DNA of 64,000 nucleotides, taken from NCBI GenBank assembly GCA_965199915.1, contig OZ241348.1, positions 4,402,001 to 4,466,000 of the forward strand, read 5' to 3'. The notes below the pieces were generated by a model, which was given only the letters and a program-made list of their open reading frames with translations, ran no database searches and was not told where the DNA came from. Of the stretch, positions 16,638 to 24,350 are shown one piece after another; the first letter of the stretch is position 1, and every line of letters starts with the position of its first letter. The position numbers were made by a program, and so were the translations under genes. The stretch is from VXYL01 sp965199915 (GTDB lineage Bacteria; Pseudomonadota; Gammaproteobacteria; Pseudomonadales; Azotimanducaceae).

Positions 16638-16956
16638 CGTTCGGCTCCTTGCGTCGGCGGCGCGCACCTTGGCAATTTACCACGGAGCGGCGCGCCGCTG
16701 GCGGCGCACGGTGGCAGGGCGTTGCAAGAGGAGAGACGGTTGCGGAACATCGCCACAGATGCGCTGCGAGTGGGTTGAACACCTCACTTTGGACGAGACG
16801 GTGGCGCCGGGCTACGGGGAGTTTCTCGATCTTGTGTGGGACTATCGCCCGGCGCACGGTGACGACGCCGCGCAAAAACGAGGAACGCGGACTCTTTGCC
16901 ATACGCTCGGCGGCGCAATACACTTGCCCCATCGCATTGGGAGACGGGGAGGCTCC

Positions 16957-17835
16957 ATGGGCACATTGGACGGCAAGGTGGCGCTGGTAACCGGCGCCGG
17001 CGGCGGTCTAGGACGCGCGCATGCGTTGTTGCTCGCGGCCGAAGGTGCCGCGGTGGTGGTGAACGACTTGGGCGGGGCGCGGGACGGCACTGGCTCTGGC
17101 ACCGGCATGGCGGACAGCGTGGTCGAAGAGATACGCGCCGCCGGCGGCCAGGCGGTGGCGGACTACGGTTCGGTGAGCGACAAGGCGGCTGCGCCGGCGA
17201 TGGTGCGCGCCGCGGTGGACAACTTCGGGCGCTTGGACATCTGCGTTTGCAACGCCGGCATCCTGCGCGACAAGTCGTTCAAGAACATGACCGACGACCT
17301 GTGGCAGGCGGTCAACGACGTCCACCTGCGCGGCACCTACCACACGGCCAAGGCGGCGTACGACCGCATGCTCGAACAGGGCGAGGGCGGCCGCATCATC
17401 GTCACCAGTTCCACCTCCGGCCTGCTGGGCAACTTCGGGCAGACCAACTACGGCGCCGCCAAGGCCGGCATCGCCGGATTCGCCCGGTGCCTCTATCTCG
17501 AGGGCGCCCGCTACGGCGTCACCGTCAACATCCTCGCGCCCACCGCGTTGTCGCGCCTCACGGACGACATCCTGCCGGCGCAAGCCAAGGAGTCCGTGCC
17601 GCCGGAGAAGGTGTCGCCCACCGTCGCGTGGTTGTGTACGGACGACGCCAAGGACGTGACCGGGCGCACTTGGCTGCTCGCCGGCAACCGCGTGTCGCTG
17701 TTGTCGTGGCAGGTGACGCCGGTGGCGCACAAGGACGAGGGGGAAGGGCCGTGGGATGTCGAGGAGGTCGGCGCGGCCATCCTTGCCAGCAAGGACGACT
17801 GGCCGCCCATCAATCCGTTGCGCGGCTTCGCGTGA
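16957..17835 (+). CDS. Short-chain dehydrogenase/reductase, 3-hydroxyacyl-CoA dehydrogenase-like
   Basis: This 292-residue NAD(P)-dependent SDR has the nucleotide-binding TGAGGGLGRAHA, NAG at position about 105, the catalytic Ser in TSSTSGLLG and Tyr/Lys in NYGAAKAG. The insertion after VVVNDLGG (GSGTGMAD...) and the overall layout resemble the dehydrogenase domain of peroxisomal multifunctional enzyme type 2, suggesting a 3-hydroxyacyl-CoA substrate. GGGGAG precedes the ATG at 16957. The preceding 290 bases hold no recognised gene. The next gene starts 18 bases after its stop. Confidence 0.88.
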   Translation: MGTLDGKVALVTGAGGGLGRAHALLLAAEGAAVVVNDLGGARDGTGSGTGMADSVVEEIRAAGGQAVADYGSVSDKAAAPAMVRAAVDNFGRLDICVCNAGILRDKSFKNMTDDLWQAVNDVHLRGTYHTAKAAYDRMLEQGEGGRIIVTSSTSGLLGNFGQTNYGAAKAGIAGFARCLYLEGARYGVTVNILAPTALSRLTDDILPAQAKESVPPEKVSPTVAWLCTDDAKDVTGRTWLLAGNRVSLLSWQVTPVAHKDEGEGPWDVEEVGAAILASKDDWPPINPLRGFA

Positions 17836-17853
17836 CTTGACGGGCCGAAGATC

Positions 17854-19578
17854 ATGGAAAAACCCATAGCAAACGGGCGCACCGGCGCGCCGCTCGCCAC
17901 CGTCTTCGTGCTGATGCGCCCGGAGTTCAGCGAAGCCGTGGTGGAACGCGCCTTGCGTCATAGAGACAAAGCGCCGGCGCGCGTGCGCAGCGCATTGGAG
18001 AACGCGCTGCGTTCCGGCGTGCAGGTGCGCGGCTACCGCGACGCGAGCAAGGCCAAACCCCAGCACTTGTGCGGCCCGGTGCTCGCGGAGATCAAGCGCG
18101 GCAACGGCCGCCTCGCCGGCGCGATGTTGCGCGTCTGGGACGAGTCGCAAGCGCCGTTGCGCGAGTGCGTGACCGAACACCTGCGCGTGGCGGGCGTGTC
18201 TTCGGCCAAGACGGACTACAAGACCAACCGCTTCACCGCGACCTGGTTGGTCCAGGAGTGGGTGCAGCACCGGGAGACCTTGGCGAGTGAACACCAGCAG
18301 TTCAACGAAGACGAGGTGGCGCTGATGCTGTGTCTCGTCTCCGGCCGAGCGCCGGTGCCGGATATGGAGGAGGCCGCGGCGCGCATCGAGTCCGATTTCT
18401 TCCGTGGCATGGTGGATCAGCTCATTGGCTTGTCGCCGGAGTCCCCGGCGTGGGAGGACATGGACTCCTTCACCACCACCGCGAGCAAGATCGCCGCGGA
18501 GAAGTCCAAGGAAAAGGTGGAGAGCCAAACGAAAGCGGTTGAAGAATCCATCGACCACATCCAGAAGAAGTGCAGAGACGAAATCAAGTATCTCGGCTTG
18601 AACGTGCAGCTCTGGTTCCCCGAGGTGAAGGGACGCATCGATCTGGTGCCCGAGGCGTTGCACCTGCTGCGTCGGCTCACCAAGGAGTTGGAAGCGTATC
18701 GTCCGATCCGCTTGCAAGGATCCTCACTGGAAGAGGAACGTCGCCGCGCCAAGGAGCGGGGCGAGCGCGAGAGCGCGATTCTCGGCATGGCCAAGGAGTG
18801 GGAGGAGATCACCGCGAAACCTCCGAAGCCCGTGGCGGAAGTGGCGGAGCAGCGCGCCGTGCTCGCCGTGAGCGCGCCGGGGGTGTCGCCCGAAGAGATC
18901 GACTCCATGAGAAACAAGGTGGAGCAATTGCAGTTGGCACACCAGAAATGCGCCGAAGAGAAAGATCGATTGCATGACGCGAACAGTGGTTTGCGGCTTG
19001 AGAAGACGCAGCTAAAAGGGCAGTTGGACGAACTCGAGGAGTCGCTCGCGCGCAGCAAGGAATACGCTCAATACTGGCGCGAGCAGTACGAGACCGAGAA
19101 AGCGCGCGACGACGGCGAGGACGCGGAGGCACCAGCCGAAATCGCCAGCATCGCCGCCGCCATCGCGCGCGCCAAAGAGAAGTTCCCCGGCGCGTTGTTG
19201 TTCGCCCCCAACAGCAAGTCCAGCATCGACATGCCGTTCCAGAAACCGCAAGAGGTGTTCGCCGCGTTGTCTTGGCTCGCCACGGAGTTCCACCGCGAAC
19301 GCCCGGACAACGTCAGCCCGGACTTCACGCTCTCCATTCGCCAAGCGTGTCCGGGCTGGTTCTACAAACCGAACCAAACCAAGACGACGATGGGCATGTT
19401 CCCGGACTATTACCACACCACCGTCAACGGCAAGACCTTTGAGCTGTCCAACCACATCGGCAAAGGCAACAGCTTCGATCCGCGCAGCACCATACGCATA
19501 GCGTTCGCTTGGGACGAAGAAAAGGAGCGCGTGGTGGTGGGCTATATCGGCACGCACCAACGCAACCGCCAATCGTGA
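17854..19578 (+). CDS. Large coiled-coil protein with a conserved C-terminal domain, possible defence protein
   Basis: I do not recognise a named family. The 574-residue protein has an alpha-helical N-terminal region (about 1-200), two coiled-coil stretches (roughly 205-235 and 345-425, rich in Glu/Lys/Arg), and a C-terminal domain (about 430-574) that looks folded. Its end contains DYYHTTVNGKTFELSNHIG, STIRIAFAWDEEKERV and VVVGYIGTHQ. The pattern of regularly placed His/Arg in a small alpha/beta unit recalls toxin-like nuclease ends of coiled-coil defence proteins, but this is inference. It may be cotranscribed with the SDR gene. Codon use does not obviously differ from its neighbours. Confidence 0.75.
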   Translation: MEKPIANGRTGAPLATVFVLMRPEFSEAVVERALRHRDKAPARVRSALENALRSGVQVRGYRDASKAKPQHLCGPVLAEIKRGNGRLAGAMLRVWDESQAPLRECVTEHLRVAGVSSAKTDYKTNRFTATWLVQEWVQHRETLASEHQQFNEDEVALMLCLVSGRAPVPDMEEAAARIESDFFRGMVDQLIGLSPESPAWEDMDSFTTTASKIAAEKSKEKVESQTKAVEESIDHIQKKCRDEIKYLGLNVQLWFPEVKGRIDLVPEALHLLRRLTKELEAYRPIRLQGSSLEEERRRAKERGERESAILGMAKEWEEITAKPPKPVAEVAEQRAVLAVSAPGVSPEEIDSMRNKVEQLQLAHQKCAEEKDRLHDANSGLRLEKTQLKGQLDELEESLARSKEYAQYWREQYETEKARDDGEDAEAPAEIASIAAAIARAKEKFPGALLFAPNSKSSIDMPFQKPQEVFAALSWLATEFHRERPDNVSPDFTLSIRQACPGWFYKPNQTKTTMGMFPDYYHTTVNGKTFELSNHIGKGNSFDPRSTIRIAFAWDEEKERVVVGYIGTHQRNRQS

Positions 19579-19593
19579 CGACGGCGGTTGCTC

Positions 19594-19621
19594 GGAGGCG
19601 CCGGTTCCCCGGCCCGCCTCC
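19594..19621. terminator. Stem-loop between convergent genes
   Basis: GGAGGCG-CCGG pairs with CCGG-CCCGCCTCC around a short loop, just downstream of the coiled-coil gene and just before the stop of the convergent Ldh-type gene. One base bulges and there is no strong T-tract, so this is a plausible rather than a certain bidirectional terminator. Confidence 0.45.
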
Positions 19622-19630
19622 TTGCGTGCG

Positions 19631-20707
19631 TCAAGTGAAAGCCGGCGCGATGCCGAGCTCCTTCATCACGCCGTTGAACCACTCGATCACTTCCGGGTGG
19701 TACGGAATGCCGTTCGCGGCGCGGTCGAGTTCCGCCTCGTGTTCGGGAATGCCGGCGTACACCACCCGCGTCTCGCCCGGCGCGGGTTTGCAATCGACAA
19801 TGGAGCGCAAATAGGCGTCCATGTCGGCTTTGAACGTGTCCACATCGGTGAACGCGGCGACGTTGTAGGCCATGAAGTAGTGCGCGATGCCTTGGCGGCG
19901 GTGCGGGCCGGCACCGGTGCCCGTCAACGCGCCGCACAACACCTCCACCAGCATGGACAGGCCAAACCCCTTGTGCGAGCCGATTTCACGCGTGCCGCCA
20001 AGGGGCAGCATGAAAAAGCGCTCCGGCACTTCGGTTTCCTCCATGATCGGCGCGCCGTCGGCGCCGGCGATCCAACCGGGCAGCACCTTGCCGCCCACCC
20101 GCCGCAACAGCTCGATCTTGTTGCCGGCGACGGAACTCATGGAGGCGTCGAACACGAACGGCGGCTGCTCGCCGGAAGGCGCCGCGATGCCGATCGGGTT
20201 CAAGCCCAACAACGGCGCGGCCCCGTGCGTCGGGGCCACGTTGACGCCTCCCGCGGTCATTGACACGCCCACCATGTCGTGCGCCAACGCGAGGTGCGCA
20301 TGGTAGGCGGACGCCCCGTAGTGGCGGCTGTTGAACGCCGCGACCACCGCCACGCCGGTCGCCTTGGCGCGCTCGCAGGCGAGGTCCATCAATTCCTTGC
20401 CCTGCCCCAGGCCGAGGCCGCGGTCGCCATCCACGGACACCGCGGCCGGCCAATCGCGCGTGCGCTTCATCACCGGCGCGGGGTTGATGTGGCCGCCTTT
20501 GAGGCCGGCGACATAGGCGCGCATCATGTTGCTGACGCCGTGCGAGTCGATGCCCCGCACATCGGCGTAGATGAGCGGATCGGCGCATTTGGCGGCGTCC
20601 GCCGGCGTCATGCCGAGGCTGGCGAAGATGCTCTCCACCGCACCCCGCATCGTGGCCGGCGGCACGCGCACGGCGATGTCCTCCGGCACTTTGAAACGTT
20701 CCAGCAT
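19631..20707 (-). CDS. Ldh family (malate/L-lactate/ureidoglycolate-type) oxidoreductase
   Basis: This 358-residue enzyme belongs to the MDH2/LDH2 family of NAD(P)-dependent 2-hydroxyacid dehydrogenases, which has a non-Rossmann fold. The conserved DVRGIDSHGVSNM near residue 50 carries the catalytic His, and SRHYGASAYHAHLAL, GLNPIGIAAPSGEQP and GSHKGFGLSMLVEVL are family landmarks. The true substrate (malate, lactate, ureidoglycolate, sulpholactate or others) cannot be told from sequence. The ATG is at 20707. The following 268 bases up to 20975 contain no gene I can support. Confidence 0.88.
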   Translation of the reverse strand: MLERFKVPEDIAVRVPPATMRGAVESIFASLGMTPADAAKCADPLIYADVRGIDSHGVSNMMRAYVAGLKGGHINPAPVMKRTRDWPAAVSVDGDRGLGLGQGKELMDLACERAKATGVAVVAAFNSRHYGASAYHAHLALAHDMVGVSMTAGGVNVAPTHGAAPLLGLNPIGIAAPSGEQPPFVFDASMSSVAGNKIELLRRVGGKVLPGWIAGADGAPIMEETEVPERFFMLPLGGTREIGSHKGFGLSMLVEVLCGALTGTGAGPHRRQGIAHYFMAYNVAAFTDVDTFKADMDAYLRSIVDCKPAPGETRVVYAGIPEHEAELDRAANGIPYHPEVIEWFNGVMKELGIAPAFT

Positions 20708-20975
20708 TGCGTTGCCTTGGATCGAAAAACGAAGGGCGCAAGGATAGACGATTGCTCGGCAGGGTGTTTTAGATTAGGACGAGCGGTTTGGCGGGGGCGG
20801 CGTTGCGGTTGAGCGCGGGTTTCGTGCGATGCGATGCGCGACCGGCCTTCGGTCCGCGTTCGAGTTCGTCTTTGGCGGCTTGCGGCCGCTTTCCGCCCCT
20901 GCGCGGGGGTGGCGGCCGCCCCCGGAATCGCCGGATCGCTCGGGAATGGTGGCGATGGACTGCGGGTAGGCTAAT

Positions 20976-23900
20976 TTAGCGTGCCGGCAGCTCGGACTCA
21001 CCCGGACAACGTTCCCCGGTCAGTTGCTTATGTTCCACAAAACGGCCAGCTCTGCGCATGGCGCAGGGGCCGTCCACCGATCCCCAATGCGAGCTATCGC
21101 TGAATACGAGCACGGCATGATGATCAAAATGCCGCAACTGATCGCCCAAGTACTCGATGGGTACCACGGGATCGAGGGCACCTTGCAGGAACAGCACGGG
21201 AATAGATGTCACGACAGGTTCGCGTTCCAGGGGCGCAGCCGTGGCTACGTCCCACATCTTGCAGTTGGACTGCCCGCCAGAGACCGCAACACCGACCATC
21301 CCACTGATCTGATCGCGGTGTGCCTCCGCACGCCTCATCTCCAAGTCATAGTCCACGAACGGGTGCTCTTCCGAGCAATAGTGCGCCATAAATGCCGCAT
21401 CGCTAAAGGTTGGGTCGAGAAGAAAATCGAGGTAGATGCGCAGGAACTCTTTCAGCGTTCGCGTCCATCCTCGTTCCAGTTCTCCTACCAAGTCGGGAAG
21501 ATCCCGAAAAAGGTCGGCATCGTAGAGTGCCCCATACACCACGTTGACCAGCCGTTCGCCCGTTAGTACGATGCGCTCAGGCGGCTCTCCGTAAGTGAGT
21601 TCGGGTAGCTCATCGACGACCATAGGCTCATTGTCCAGGCGGCTGACCAATGCCCAGAAGCGCTCCTCCATCAAAGAAGCGGTACATGTACCAGTATTCT
21701 CGCATCTAGCGAATGCTCGGCTAAACGCATAGTCCCTAGCTGCCGCTGACTGGCTCACGAAGGGCAGGTTTGGAAATACTGCACCGTTGAGTACCATCGC
21801 CTCCACTGTGTCCGGGAAGTCACGGGCAACTGTCAACGCGTATCGTGAGCTATAGGATTTGCCCAACAATACCCATTTTCCTACATCGAGCGTGCGGCGG
21901 AGCAATTCGACGTCTTGTGCGACGACTCTGCTGTTGTATTGGGACAGATCGTGTCCTTGCGATTCAATCCGTTGCTTGCAGTTCGAATAGGATGAAAGCC
22001 AGACATCGGCCTCCTCTCCTGCGGTCATGGCCTTCGACAGGGCCTCACGAATAGGATCGAGTGCTTCCTGGCAATGTAGGCGTGGGTGCGCAAGGCCAAC
22101 TCCGCGCGGATCGATGACGTAGACGTCTCGGCTAGAGTTCCCGACCAGATCCTTCAGTTCGAGCCAAATTGAGTAGTTGGGGTCAAGAAGCCCGACCGGA
22201 CTGCCCGGCCCACCGCCTCCCAAAAGCAAGAATGGATTTTCTGCAACCCCATTCCCTCGAGTGGAGAACTTCACCACCGGAAAGACGACGAGACGGTCAT
22301 CGGAGCGGGCCGGATCTTCGCTAGTGACCATGAAGAAGCAGGACTTCTTCGGCCACGTCGCGTCATCATCGAACCAGCATCGGGCCCGATTCAACCCTTT
22401 CGTAAACTGAAACGGCTCTTTCATCGAAGATGGGTTTGACACGCCGAACAAATGTGCTTGCAGCATGTCTTCGACAATAGAGGCATTCTCATTGAAAGAA
22501 GCAGCTATCGCAAGGGGAGTCCCGTCCCGGTATGTTGGAGCAAAAAGATCGGCTCCCGCTTCCAGCAACGCGGAGACGACGTCGGGGGCGGAGCTGAATC
22601 GAGCCGCCATGTGCAGTGGCGTCCAGCCGACCTCATTTCGCGCCCCTATGTCCGCGCCGCCAGCGACCAAGGCGGCGATGATGAGGGGCTCCGTGTTCGT
22701 ATTAGCCGCTTGGTGCAGTGGCGTCCAGCCGCCCTCATCTCGCGCCAGTACGTCCGCGCCGCCGGCGACCAAGGCGGCGATGATGAGGGGCTCCGTGTTC
22801 CCCGCAGCCGCCAGGTCCAGTGGCGTCGCGCCGTCTTCTGTCCTCGCGTTCGGGTCGGCTCCCGCTTCAAGGAGGGCGGAGACGACATCGGGGGCGGAGC
22901 TGAATGCTGCCGCTCGGTGCAGTGGCGTCAAGCCGTCCTCATTTCGCGCCAGTACGTCCGCGCCGCCCGCGGCCAAGGCGGCGATGATGAGGGGCTCCGT
23001 GTTCCCCGCAGCCGCCACGCCCAGTGGCGTCCAGCCGTCCTTTGCCCTCGCGTTCGGGTCGGCTCCCGCTTCAAGGAGGGCGGAGACGACATCGGGGGCG
23101 GAGCTGAATGCTGCCGCTCGGTGCAGTGGCGTCAAGCCGTCCTCGTTTCGCGCCAGTACGTCCGCGCCGCCGGCGGCCAAGGCGGCGATGATGAGGGGCT
23201 CCGTGTTCCCCTCAGCCGCCAAGTGCAGTGGCGTCCAGCCGTCCTCTGTCCTCGCGTTCGGGTCGGCTCCCGCTTCAAGGAGGGCGGAGACGACATCGGG
23301 GGCGGAGCTGAATGCTGCCGCTCGGTGCAGTGGCGTCAAGCCGTCCTCATTTCGCGCCAGTACGTCCGCGCCGCCCGCGACCAGCGCCGCGATGATGAGG
23401 GGCTCCGTGTTCCCCGCAGCCGCCACGCCCAGTGGCGTCCAGCCGTCCTTTGCCCTCGCGTTCGGGTCGGCTCCCGCTTCAAGGAGGGCGGAGACGACAT
23501 CGGGGGCGGAGCTGAATGCTGCCGCTCGGTGCAGTGGCGTCAAGCCGTCCTCGTTTCGCGCCAGTACGTCCGCGCCGCCGGCGGCCAAGGCGGCGATGAT
23601 GAGGGGCTCCGTGTTCCCCTCAGCCGCCAAGTGCAGTGGCGTCCAGCCGTCCTCTGTCCTCGCGTTCGGGTCGGCTCCCGCTTCAAGGAGGGCGGAGACG
23701 ACATCGGGGGCGGAGCTGAATGCTGCCGCTCGGTGCAGTGGCGTCAAGCCGTCCTCATTTCGCGCCAGTACGTCCGCGCCGCCCGCGACCAGCGCCGCGA
23801 TGATGAGGGGCTCCGTGTTCCCCGCAGCCGCCAGGTCCAGTGGCGTCGCGCCGTTTTCTGCCCTCGCGTTCGGCTCGGCTCCCGCTTTAAGGAGCGCGGA

Positions 23901-24308
23901 GACGACATCGGGGGCGGGGCTGAATCGAGCCGCTTGGTGCAGTGGCGTCAAGCCGTTCTCATTCCGCGCCAGTACGTCCGCGCCGCCCGCGACCAAGGCG
24001 GCGATGATGAGGGGCTCCGTGTTCCCCGCAGCCGCCACGTCCAGTGGCGTCGCGCCGTCTTCTGTCCTCGCGTTCGGGTCGGCTCCCGCTTTAAGGAGCG
24101 CGGAGACGACGTCGACGGAGTTGAGTTCGGCCGCCGCGTGCAGTGGCGTCCGGCCTTCCGCGTCTCGTGCGTTCGGGTCGTTGCCGTCCGCGAGCAGGGC
24201 ATTGACGATTTCGACATTGCCAGCATGGGCGGCCGAGTGCAGAGGAGTTCCGTTGGCGATGGAGCCTACAACCGCAAATACGAAAGCGAGAGCAATGACA
24301 GTTCTCAT
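20976..24308 (-). CDS. Exported ankyrin-repeat protein fused to an S33-type alpha/beta hydrolase
   Basis: Starting at ATG 24308 the protein has a signal peptide (MRTVIALAFVFAVVGSIANG), about 18 ankyrin repeats to roughly residue 590, and then a TAP-like peptidase S33 domain. In the hydrolase I see an oxyanion segment LLGGGGPGSP, the nucleophile elbow VLLGKSYSSRYAL (S in GKSYS), the Asp in FLQGALDPVVP and the His in SDSSHWG. Ankyrin units alternate in pairs of about 68 residues and are nearly identical at DNA level. An upstream start at 24344 would spoil the signal peptide. It lies 42 bases after the STAND-like ATPase gene on the same strand, probably in one operon. Confidence 0.82.
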   Translation of the reverse strand: MRTVIALAFVFAVVGSIANGTPLHSAAHAGNVEIVNALLADGNDPNARDAEGRTPLHAAAELNSVDVVSALLKAGADPNARTEDGATPLDVAAAGNTEPLIIAALVAGGADVLARNENGLTPLHQAARFSPAPDVVSALLKAGAEPNARAENGATPLDLAAAGNTEPLIIAALVAGGADVLARNEDGLTPLHRAAAFSSAPDVVSALLEAGADPNARTEDGWTPLHLAAEGNTEPLIIAALAAGGADVLARNEDGLTPLHRAAAFSSAPDVVSALLEAGADPNARAKDGWTPLGVAAAGNTEPLIIAALVAGGADVLARNEDGLTPLHRAAAFSSAPDVVSALLEAGADPNARTEDGWTPLHLAAEGNTEPLIIAALAAGGADVLARNEDGLTPLHRAAAFSSAPDVVSALLEAGADPNARAKDGWTPLGVAAAGNTEPLIIAALAAGGADVLARNEDGLTPLHRAAAFSSAPDVVSALLEAGADPNARTEDGATPLDLAAAGNTEPLIIAALVAGGADVLARDEGGWTPLHQAANTNTEPLIIAALVAGGADIGARNEVGWTPLHMAARFSSAPDVVSALLEAGADLFAPTYRDGTPLAIAASFNENASIVEDMLQAHLFGVSNPSSMKEPFQFTKGLNRARCWFDDDATWPKKSCFFMVTSEDPARSDDRLVVFPVVKFSTRGNGVAENPFLLLGGGGPGSPVGLLDPNYSIWLELKDLVGNSSRDVYVIDPRGVGLAHPRLHCQEALDPIREALSKAMTAGEEADVWLSSYSNCKQRIESQGHDLSQYNSRVVAQDVELLRRTLDVGKWVLLGKSYSSRYALTVARDFPDTVEAMVLNGAVFPNLPFVSQSAAARDYAFSRAFARCENTGTCTASLMEERFWALVSRLDNEPMVVDELPELTYGEPPERIVLTGERLVNVVYGALYDADLFRDLPDLVGELERGWTRTLKEFLRIYLDFLLDPTFSDAAFMAHYCSEEHPFVDYDLEMRRAEAHRDQISGMVGVAVSGGQSNCKMWDVATAAPLEREPVVTSIPVLFLQGALDPVVPIEYLGDQLRHFDHHAVLVFSDSSHWGSVDGPCAMRRAGRFVEHKQLTGERCPGESELPAR
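22600..24110. repeat. Ankyrin-coding tandem repeat, 204-bp unit with a 408-bp duplication
   Basis: The phrase NTEPLIIAAL recurs eight times in the encoded protein, six of them spaced about 68 residues apart. At DNA level about 450 bases from roughly 22976 to 23430 are identical to 23384-23838, giving an exact 408-bp period. Outer units are more diverged. The array is in frame throughout. Confidence 0.9.
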
Positions 24309-24350
24309 GGTTTGAGGTACAGAGCACATCCAGGATGGGGACATCGCAAA

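Noticed and set aside
22600..24110. Possible CRISPR array
   Set aside because: The repeat units are about 204 bases, contiguous, in frame and code for ankyrin repeats; there are no short repeats with unique spacers.
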